A DNA stretch of 64,000 nt from the NCBI RefSeq assembly GCF_026210795.1, contig NC_089429.1, positions 3,162,001 through 3,226,000 of the forward strand. Direction: 5' to 3'. The position numbers were made by a program, and so were the translations under genes. The stretch is from Rhizophagus irregularis. Lineage: Eukaryota > Glomeromycota > Glomeromycetes > Glomerales > Glomeraceae. Under the pieces are notes generated by a model. That model ran no database searches. It was not told where the DNA came from and worked only from the letters and a program-made list of their open reading frames with translations. Positions 55,883-64,000 of the stretch are shown here, piece by piece; position 1 is the first letter of the stretch, and the number at the start of each line of letters is the position of its first letter.

Positions 55883-57312
55883 TAAGGATGACGCCGCAAA
55901 TAGGCAATTGCGGAATAATTGCGATTTGCGGTATTGCAGAACATTGCGGATTTAGAAGTCTAAATATCCGCAAATTCGCAATTCGCAATTGTTAGCAATT
56001 CTGCAAATATTCCGCAATTCCGCAAATGATCTAAAGTACCGCAATTCAATTGCGGTACAATTGCGGTACTTTATGAAATTGCGGAACATTTGCGGATTTG
56101 TGGATTTGCCAATTATAGTCCGCCAGTCCAACACAGATTATCAGATAAATTGCGTATCTGATGATTTTTTTTTCTTTTTTATTGAAGTTTCCGGACAAAA
56201 ATTATGACTGAACTTTTTAAAATGGAGTCATGTAGATAAGAAGAAACTGGACAGCAAGTTGTTTTTTTAATAAATTTTTTTTTTTTTTGATTTTGTAGAG
56301 TTGCCAAACGAAAAGTATGGCCGGACTTTTGAAATTGAGGTAATAGAAGAACCGGGAAGGATTTTTGTTATTTTTTTTTAATTTATTTTTTTTTTCATTT
56401 TTGTAGTGTTGCCGGATGAAAAGCTCAAGATAAGGGAAGACCGGGAAGGGTTTTTGTTATTTTTTTTAATAACTAATTTATTTTTTTTTTGTTTTTGTTG
56501 AGTTGCCGGAAGAAAAGCATGACCGGACTTTTGAAATTAAGGTAAGGAAGGACTGGGAAGGGTTTTTGTTGCTTTTTTTTTAATATTTTCAAACTAATTT
56601 ATTTTTTTTTCATTTTTGTAGGGTTGCCAAACGAAAAGCATGACCAAACTTCTGGAATTGAGGTAAGGGAGGACCGGAAAGGGATTTTGTTACTTTTTTT
56701 TAATAATTTTCACTAATTTATTTTTTTTTTCGTTTTTGTAGAGTTGCCAGACGAAAAGTATGACCAGAATTCTGGATTGAGGTAAGGGAGGACCGGAAAA
56801 TTTTCGTTATTTTTTTTTGATAAATTTAATTAATTTATTTTTTTTTCTTTTCATAGGGTTTTAATAATTAAAGACACGACCAGAATTTTGAAATTGAGGT
56901 AAGGGAGAACCGAAGGAAAAGATGTTTATTGCTAATTTTCTTTAAAAAGAAACGTCACTAACATTTCTTTTCTTTTTATAGAGTTGCTGAATGAAAATAT
57001 ATATAGTATGGAGACTTATTTTAAAAATGGACAAAATTGTCCAGAATTTTTTCTAAGAAACGGCACAGTTATGCAATTTAGAAAAATATCGGTCTATGTT
57101 TAAGACGAATGATAAACAAATAAATAAATAAATTTATTATATTGATTTAAAAAACATTTTTATTTATTTATCGTTATAAATGTTTAAAAAATAATTTATT
57201 ATTTAAAAACATTAGCCAATCAGAATTGTGGAATTGCGGATTACTAACCGCAATTTGACTTCAAAATCCGCAATATTGCGAATTTGAAAAATAATTTGAG
57301 GGCCCATCCTTA
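55883..57312. mobile_element. Non-autonomous hAT element related to the 7.3-kb element (1430 bp)
   Basis: Ends TAAGGATGACGCCGC and CCCATCCTTA; perfect 8-bp TSD TATGCAGG at 55875-55882 and 57313-57320. Subterminal TTGCGGA/TCCGCAA repeats and one GGACAAAATTGTCC palindrome (57029-57042) are shared with 19364-26700. No transposase; the middle is an array of exon-like repeats. Confidence 0.92.
56285..57010 (+). repeat. Seven tandem units resembling short exons with splice signals
   Basis: Units start near 56299, 56407, 56503, 56622, 56742, 56857 and 56982, spaced 96-125 bp. Most have a T-rich tract ending TTTTTGTAG, about 41 nt (AGTTGCCGGACGAAAAGTAT-like, then GACCGGACTTTTGAAATTGAG-like), and GTAAGG. 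Acceptor and donor consensus are kept better than the 41-nt core, and 41 is not a multiple of 3, so simple serial splicing would not keep one frame. Confidence 0.75.
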
Positions 57313-57559
57313 TATGCAGGTGAGAATGGGTTTTTTGTTAACGAAATAGGTTTTTTTGTGTCTATTTTACATTAAATAATTTAAGTTTCGCAAATATAAA
57401 TTTTCACTTGACTTATTATTTAGTCAAGTGATATTCAATCAAGTGATTTCATGACATTACAAACCGGTTTTGGGTGACAGATATTATGAAAATCATTCAA
57501 AATTTAGCATTATGCAAAAGTAAACAAATCCGCCAATATGCCTTTGAGAAAAAACCCCT

Positions 57560-57899
57560 ATTATTCCCAACTCCTTATAAAATAAACTCTTATAGAATTT
57601 CAGATACCTAATATACAACTAGTATTCTTGAATTGATTCAGATTTATAATATTACTAACCTATTTGACTTACTTAATCCATTTATTAAAATGTTAAAACT
57701 CAACATTTTTAAATAATAAAAAAATAAATGTTTTTAATTAGGGCTGTGATATATAATAGATAATATTTGGAAGTATCCAACCTTAAATTACATATACTAG
57801 GAAAATGGTAAACTGTTATGTAAGTCCAGAGCTTATCATATGATCTGTGACGCTGAAGAGAATAATTAGCTAAAAAATGTAACAGTCAAAGGGCTAAAC
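57560..57899. other. Spacer, nothing recognised
   Basis: AT-rich, no coding or boundaries seen. Confidence 0.45.
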
Positions 57900-58060
57900 T
57901 AGAGCTCTGAAAATGACTTGCATAAACTCGCATTTTTGACTCATATAATTGTAAATTTTTGTTTAATTATATTCTAACTTAATAAAAAGTACTTTAAAAT
58001 TAAAGTTTTTGATTCGTGACTCGACTCAACTCGACTCAACTCAACTCATTAGGAGTTCTA
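57900..58060. mobile_element. hAT MITE of the TAGAGCTC family, 161 bp
   Basis: Left TAGAGCTCTGAAAATGACT; right, on minus, TAGAACTCCTAATGAGTTGA. Flanks GGCTAAAC (57892-57899) and GGCTGAAT (58061-58068) agree at 6 of 8 positions, an aged TSD. Related to 9244-9703. Confidence 0.7.
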
Positions 58061-58171
58061 GGCTGAATTAATGTATTGAGAAAAAGGTTAAATTAAAATT
58101 TAATTTATCCAAATACAGCATAGAGTATAAAATAATTAATAAATTTTATTAGATAATCATATCAGCTGAAA

Positions 58172-58392
58172 AACTAAGAGTTTTGGCAAGTTGGCGAAAT
58201 GCAACTTTGCCAAAACTATATAAAAGTTTTATTAAAAAGTTGGTAAAACTCTGGAGAAAAGCGAAACCTGACAAAACTTATTATAAATGCTGAAACTACC
58301 AAAACCTTGCCAAAATTATAATAAAACTAATAGTAAAATTTTGGAGAAACTAATCGTAGAATTTTGGTGAAATTTAGGCAGGCAACTTCAGT
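58172..58392. mobile_element. Degenerate copy of the 244-bp hAT MITE family
   Basis: Contains GGCAAGTTGGCGAAATGC, AAAAGTTTTATTAAAAAGTT, AAACTTATTATAAATGC and ends GGCAGGCAACTTCA, all related to copies A/B. The left end has decayed and no TSD is visible. Confidence 0.6.
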
Positions 58393-58785
58393 GTCAGCTA
58401 ATAATAAAATAAATTAAACAATTAGATTATTGCATCAGCTAGTAATAAATTGGATCAATTAATGTATGAAACAATCATATTTTAATAAATATAGAACAAT
58501 TAGAACAGAACAATTTAATCAATTTGAATGTTAAAGCCACAAAATCATGAAGCAAAGTCCCATATAACAATAAAATCACATTCAATCCAATAATTTTTAT
58601 TTTTTCACTATAAAATAAAAGATAAAATATAAATAAGATGAATAAATTTATTAATACAGGTATTTCGATAAGGACAAAAAAAAATTAAACGTCAACTGAC
58701 CTATCTGAAAAAAAGATATAAAATAAAATTATAAAAATGAATGGTTCCACTAATACAAAAATAAAATAAAAAACCAAGAAACTAA
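58393..58785. other. AT-rich spacer
   Basis: No gene recognised; A-rich with AAAATAAAAGATAAAATATA words. Confidence 0.45.
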
Positions 58786-59590
58786 TGAATAATGAACAAA
58801 ATGACTTGTACGAGAATGAGAATTAAAATGGCAAAAAAGAAAGAGAAGCAGAATAACAACATGAGAAGTGTCTTCAAAGTGTTCGCGAAAGAAGAAAAAA
58901 AAAGATGACAGAAATTAACAGTGATCAAAAAAATCAGAAAAATTAGGAAAACTAATATAGATAAGCTACGCGTAAATAAACCTGTAAATTAAAAAACTGA
59001 AATATATTAAAAGAACAAAACATCAACCAACAAACATGATAAGATCATGAAAAACAAGAAATAGAAAAAACTTACGTGAAAAATGATAACATAGATTTAG
59101 ACTCACAGTCTACATCACATTCAGCCATCACTATAAGTGAAAAAGAAATCAGTATGTTGCAGGATTTCTGCATAAAAATGGATAATATATGTTATAATAT
59201 TCACCAAATATGTCAAAAGTGAATACCTTTATTACTGCTTGTTAAAGGAATATGTAAACGCTGTTATTATAAAAAGAATACAGACAGCACCTAAAAAAGT
59301 TTTTTAAGGGTAATAATATGCATCTAGATGATGTTTCTGATAAACTTAAAGGACTTAGTGAAATAGAAAAAATGCTTATTTTCCAGATTTTCATTATAAT
59401 GATAGTATACTGACTGCATAGTGGAAAAAACGACTATAGAGGACATGTAATAAATTTTCCTCAAAATATTCAGAGTTTTACAAAATGACTTTTACAGGAT
59501 CCGTTATCTTTAGATGTTCTTGTTGTATAACAGAAATTATCAAACGATCTAACAGAACCCCAGAAAATACTTATATATGTATAAAGGTAC
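58786..59590 (+). pseudogene. Helitron-associated ORF fragment (DUF6570-like region), degenerate
   Basis: Plus translation in pieces reads EKCLQSVRERRKKK (58860), then EISMLQDFCIKMDNICYNIH, PLLLLVKGICKRCYYKKN, GNNMHLDDVSDKLKGLSEIE, KMLIFQIFIIMIVY, DYRGHVINFPQNIQSFTK and DPLSLDVLVV. This order resembles the region before the helicase in fungal Helitron proteins (NNMxPGxVPxxLxxLTEIEExLI, YRGHVINFPQ). There are at least four in-frame stops and no helicase or Rep motif in the window, so it is a fragment. Recognition is from memory of the family pattern. Confidence 0.65.
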
Positions 59591-60420
59591 CAAGGTAGGA
59601 CTCCGCTTACTTATAATAAAGGTTACCGTAGAAAATTAGTCTTTACTAATAGTTTTTACCTTACTTTTTTCTTAAATTCTATTGGTTAATTAGCCAAAAA
59701 GGAAAAAAATCATAACAATGTAACATAAAATTTCCCTTTATAGTAGGATCTGTAAAGAATTTTATATATGATTTTTACCTTAGGCCTGAGAGTGACTTAT
59801 CTTATATATAAACAAGATCCTACCAAGGTGCTTAGCTAATATAGAAAAATTTTATGATATAAGAATTTTATAATGCTTAATTTTAAGAAAATTTATACTA
59901 TGTAAGATAATTAAGTTGCATATTTTTGGTATTATTTTAAAATACTAAGAGTTTTTAGTTGCTTATTTTTCGTATTTATAGAACTCTTTAAAATATTATA
60001 TATTGAATTTATAATTAATTTTTATAATGCATTCATGTGTCTGGTCTCAAGAAGGGTACATTTATAGAGAGTTGACTGTATATAAGTAGTTTCGACCTTG
60101 CTGAATAACTTTCAATTAATTTAAAAAGTCGATTTCATTTGACTGGAGTGGTGTAATTATGCTCTGAAGTTATAAACGAAAAAGTGAAAAATTTAAAAGT
60201 TATTACCATTATATAAAAAAGGTGATTTCTATTTGTATACAAGGTGTTTGAACCCGGATCACGTGACATCAATTTTTATAATATTTAAGAAGGAACATGT
60301 GACTTTAACTGTGGTATTTTTTATTGTAAAATCGTGTAACATAAATCACGTACAAGAGCAGCATATACATACATGCTATGAATGCTAAACAAATATGTTA
60401 TATATGCTATATAAAATGTG
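59591..60420. other. Spacer with repeat fragments
   Basis: A weak inverted pair ACCAAGGTAGGACT (59588) / ATCCTACCAAGGT (59818) may bound a small element. TTTATAGAGAGTTGACTGTA at 60062-60081 is the right end of a pogo-like element whose left end is not in view. 60080-60180 resembles 28015-28120. No gene. Confidence 0.5.
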
Positions 60421-62925
60421 TTAGTTTTGACACGTCTTTGAGTAATGTCCATACTGCTTACACTTCCCGCACCTTCTCCCCTTTGTTTTATCTATAACAC
60501 CATGATCTATTATGTTAACCTGTGTACTATTTTTCAATACTCGATTAGATTCCTTAGACGAAGACAATTCAACATTTGACTTAAATCTTTTTGGAGGCCG
60601 TCCTTTGTGCTTGATAATAGCTGGATTATTAACATCAGCAAAGAGTTCTACTTCCTGAACATTCTTATTCTGTGCATTATAGATAAAAGCCTTGAGTAAG
60701 TTCACTAATTCATTTTGCATATTTGTCTTAAATGCACAATCAATACCCGTCTTTGATAACCCAAATAATTTCGCGTGAATAGCTTTACTTGATTTTACAG
60801 GTAGTTGGGAACCATGTGAATCAACTCGAAACAAAAAAAAGTGCTAAAAGTTGATACTTTTTTCTGTTTCTACATTTTCTACATTTTCTTGTGTTATGCC
60901 ACATACCGGAATAGAAGGATGTTATTGCAAAAGATCATTTGGATGAATATTGGTATTTAAGTACCATCAGTTTGGGATTATGCTTATATGAAATGTTGCA
61001 TATTGGGAATAAATACCAACATGAAAAAAGTGATGGCATACCAACTCTTTATTGATTAAAAGAAGGCAAGTACATAAATGCATTCCTTTATTAAGCAGGA
61101 TCACATAATGACCTATTCCTTTAGTCCCAGTTGCTTGTACATGCCATACTTCCATGATAGCTTCTGGTGGAATAGTTTTAATTAGTGATTGGAAGAGGAT
61201 TTGTCGTGTATCTTGCTCCTGTTCTCTAATTCCAATACTCATTTCTTCATTATCAATTTCCGTCTAGAAGTGTCAAAAATATGATTTAATCACAAAATCA
61301 CATATGGACGAAGTACAAAAATCAAAATTACTTGCCTCCATTAACTGTTGCCATTCTATAACCTGATTGGCATCATAGCATACTGATTGATTCATTTGTG
61401 ATCGCTGTTTTCCAAGCATTACCAGCGTTAAGAAGTCTTTGATAACAGCATCCATTTGTCCAAAAAATCTCGTATTCAACATTGGCATTCCAACTTTAGG
61501 TAATGCATTTCGTTCAATTTCAAACTTTTCAAGATGTTCTTCATTTTTAACATAATCTTTAATACTATGTAATAGATCACATAATGAAGTAGCTCGATCA
61601 ACTTTATCATGTATATGTTTATTAATTGATTCAATTCGTTGTGTGCTTTGGGCTCCAGTAGTGAATTGTTTGTATACCCAGGGAATTGCCTATGATTCCT
61701 TTTTAACATAGAGTGATTCAGAAAGATATTTTGCTGCTGCTGGATATTGATTTACTAACTGATTCCATCTGCATTCAAATAGTTTCTCACAAAGAGAATT
61801 ACGACATACATAGAACTTATGGTGAAATTCCTTAAACTGACTACCCAATTTTCCTTTAAGCTTTTTTCTGAGATTCAGATCAATATGGAAAATGCACAGC
61901 AGGTGCTGGGTATTGGAATAAATCTCTTTAATTGAATGAATCATTGAAGGATCTGAATCAGTGAAGATAACTCTGGGATAAACTCCTATTTCAGTAAGTA
62001 TTGTATCAAAGATCCATCTATAGGTGTCTAATGTCTCATCTTCAATGATAGCACTTGCCACAATTCTAGTCTTATAATTATTATCAATTACTGTTAAGAT
62101 GCATAGCATCATTTGAAACCTATTCGTATTATATGTTGTATCAAGTATTACAAAATTATTGTATTTGCTATATACAGTCAGCCCCCTTTATAGTCACACC
62201 CCTTGGAACCGAAAAAAAAGGGTGTGATTATAAAAAAAGTCATATGTTGTGATTATAGAGGAGGTTTTTCTAATATATTTATTAGTACATTGGGCCAAAA
62301 TATGGTATGCTTATAAAGGGGAATTTTATATGTTGTGATTATACGGGGGGTGACTATATAGGGGGTCGACTGTAGTTCCCTTTGTACCGGTGACATCCAA
62401 AAAAGAGAGCTTAATTTCCTTGAAATTGGGTCTAGTCTAGGTTTAACTATCCAGAGTGGCTCATCATCCTTCCATTCTAGTAATTGCTAAAGCATCTGGG
62501 ATGCATCAGTGGCACCTAGATTGTTTTTCTGACAAAATTGATATACCGCGTTATATAAGTCTTTTTTATGAATAGGTTTGTCTGGATAATCATATCTAAG
62601 CAAAGGATATATAGATCCTGAGTCTATTCGTCCTTAATTAACATACTTCTCTATATCTTCTAACATTTTAGGTGTTAATTTACGAAAACGTGATACTATT
62701 TCACGAATAATTGGAGTAAAAGAATGATTATGATGATTGTTAAATGAATTGATCTTTACAACACCATTTTTTTTTGGACAGGTGACATTAAGTTTTCAGG
62801 AATAGAGTACTCGTAAAGAAAAAGCATTACAGCACTTAATTAGATCTGAAGTGATTTGTGGATTATGTGAGCCAGACTTGGTGCATTCTATACATGCTGC
62901 CCAAATTATTTTGGGATGCCATAAT
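60421..62925 (-). pseudogene. MULE-type transposase gene B
   Basis: Minus order: FAR1-like N-terminal region (LIWAACIECTKSGSHNPQIT, KINSFNNHHNHSFTPIIREI), linker LLEWKDDEPLWIVKPRLDPI, FWMSPVQREL, then after a nested MITE KYNNFVILDTTYNTNRFQM (first DDE Asp), VYPRVIFTDSDPSM (second Asp), HLLCIFHIDLNLRKKLKGKL, the SWIM finger CTCLLLINKELVCHH (about 61050), and a C-terminal zinc knuckle CGKCKQYGHYSKTC before the stop at 60421. Stops near 62635, 61690, 61271 and 60964 plus frame changes make it inactive. More complete than MULE A; the two share the knuckle ending and general plan. Confidence 0.88.
62175..62372. mobile_element. pogo-like MITE, 198 bp, nested in MULE B
   Basis: TIR CAGTCAGCCCCCTTTATAGT / ACTATATAGGGGGTCGACTG, with TA at 62173-62174 and 62373-62374. 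Same terminal pattern as the elements at 35929 and 40360. Removal rejoins the MULE B frame. Confidence 0.9.
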
Positions 62926-64000
62926 TAAAGCTCTGAACGGGTCGGTTTGGTCCGGATTATAGACGGTTTGGATTAGAGTCGAAATCTGTAATAACCGAAC
63001 CGAAAAACTGGCGGTTCGGTTCAGTTTAATCCGATTTTTATAAAAATGCGAAAAATCGAATAGCCAGCAATCTAGCGATCGTATAAAGTCGAGCTATATA
63101 TCATTGGATTCGTCTTGACGAGACGCATCGAATGGTGGTAAGAACATGTCTCTAGCATCGATAGATCACATGTTAACCTACGCTAAATGATTTATCAATA
63201 ATTGGAATTAGCAAGCTATCTATCGGTGCTAGAGACATGATCTTAGCACCATTCGACTCGTTTTAGTGAGACAAATCCAATGAATATAAATTCGTTCGTG
63301 TACGACCACTAGATGGCGAATAATATCAAGTTTCGCATTTTTTTAAAATTTTCGAGCGTTAAAAATTAAAAATTCCGATACATGAATTTATTCCTCGTCC
63401 AATAGTCCTACAAATATGAATTAGGACTCATTGGATTCGTCTCAATGAGACGAGTCGAATGGTGGTGAGATCATGTCTCTAACATTAATAGATCGTAGGT
63501 TAATTCATGCTAAATAATTTATAAAAAATTAGCATTAGCAAGCTATCTATCGATGCTAGAGACGTGATCTTACCACCATTCGACTCGTCTCATCGAGACG
63601 AATCCAATGAGTCCTAATTTATATTTGTAGGACCATTGGACGACGAATAAATTCATGTATCGGAATTTTTAATTTTTAACGCTCGAAAATTTTAAAAAAA
63701 TGCAAAACTTGATATTATTCGCCATCTAGTGGTCGTACACGAACGAATTTATATTCATTGGATTCGTCTCACTGAGACGCGCCGAATGGTGCTAAGATCA
63801 TGTCTCTAGCACTGATAGATAGCTTTCTAATTCCAATTATTTATAAATCATTTAGCATGGATTAACGTGTGATCTATCGATGCTAGAGACATGATCTTAC
63901 CACCATTCGACGCGTCTCATCGAGACGAATCCAATAATATATGGCTCGACTTTGTACGATCACTAGATGGCCGGCTATTCGATTTTTCGCATTTTTATAA
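62926..64000. mobile_element. Left part of a hAT-like element with a nearly 1-kb palindrome
   Basis: Starts TAAAGCTCTGAACGG, like the TAGAGCTCTGAA ends at 9244 and 57900, followed by GGTTTGGTCCGG-type subterminal words. 63036-64000 is a long inverted repeat: ATAAAAATGCGAAAAATCGA at the left is matched by TCGATTTTTCGCATTTTTAT at the right, centred near 63.52 kb. The arms hold six copies of the CCACCATTCGACTCGTCTC module. The right end lies outside the window, so the hAT assignment is tentative. Confidence 0.65.

Larger units (their letters stand above)
55334..57559. mobile_element. Outer TIR element (about 2.2 kb) containing a nested hAT element
   Basis: Left CAGGGTTTTTTTCCCTCATA, then GGGCGGATTTGTT; the right end read on minus is AGGGGTTTTTTCTCAAAGGC, then ATTGGCGGATTTGTT. 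The inverted ends are clear though diverged. No TSD is certain. Without the nested 1430-bp hAT element the outer element would be about 0.8 kb. Confidence 0.6.

Overview
This is a eukaryotic, very AT-rich window in which five host genes sit among many layers of transposable elements. The host genes are split by small GT-AG introns (mostly 50-100 nt). The transposon proteins (hAT with BED finger, TNP2-type CACTA, MULE, Tigger/pogo, Ty3/gypsy, Helitron) and the AT bias fit an early-diverging fungus; an arbuscular mycorrhizal fungus (Glomeromycotina, Rhizophagus-like) is my best guess. That is inference from family resemblance, not a search.

Host genes: (1) the N-terminal part of a PRP4-type spliceosomal kinase, running off the left edge (1-1721, minus); (2) a complete six-exon FYV7/CCDC59-like ribosome-biogenesis gene (2071-2928, minus); (3) a complete eight-exon PIG-S/GPI17 subunit of GPI transamidase (29477-31640, minus); (4) a complete 20-exon DOA1/PLAA gene (31794-35560, plus), divergent from PIGS across only 153 bp; (5) a complete 18-exon RAT1/XRN2 nuclear 5'-3' exoribonuclease (50459-54661, minus) with an unusual C-terminal hexapeptide repeat. 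I checked reading phase across every intron of genes 2-5 and across the part of gene 1 in view.

Repeat blocks: 3-7.7 kb is simple-sequence DNA, minisatellites and a decayed coiled-coil gene. 8.4-12.3 kb is a dead CACTA TNP2 transposase carrying a hAT-type MITE. 12.3-17.1 kb is the 3' half of a Ty3/gypsy element, minus strand, whose pol contains a thymidylate-kinase-like P-loop domain between RNase H and integrase; its RNase H is split by a MITE that itself contains a MITE. 19.4-26.7 kb is a 7.3-kb hAT element with a transposase gene, a second antisense gene and arrays of subterminal repeats. 26.7-27.6 kb is a TA-flanked foldback element. 35.9-45.4 kb holds two pogo-like elements carrying tRNA-derived SINE sequence, and a MULE transposase gene broken by four later insertions. 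45.8-49.8 kb has palindromic elements and a nearly intact Tigger/pogo element. 55.3-57.6 kb is a nested pair of TIR elements with an array of exon-like repeats. 57.9-64 kb has hAT MITEs, a Helitron fragment, a second MULE gene and a nearly 1-kb palindrome.

The strongest candidates for something undescribed are the nucleotide-kinase-like domain inside Ty3 pol, the two-gene hAT element with its GGACAA-NN-TTGTCC arrays, the repeated mini-exon-like units at 56.3-57.0 kb, and an approximately 90-bp module shared by TE families that otherwise look unrelated.
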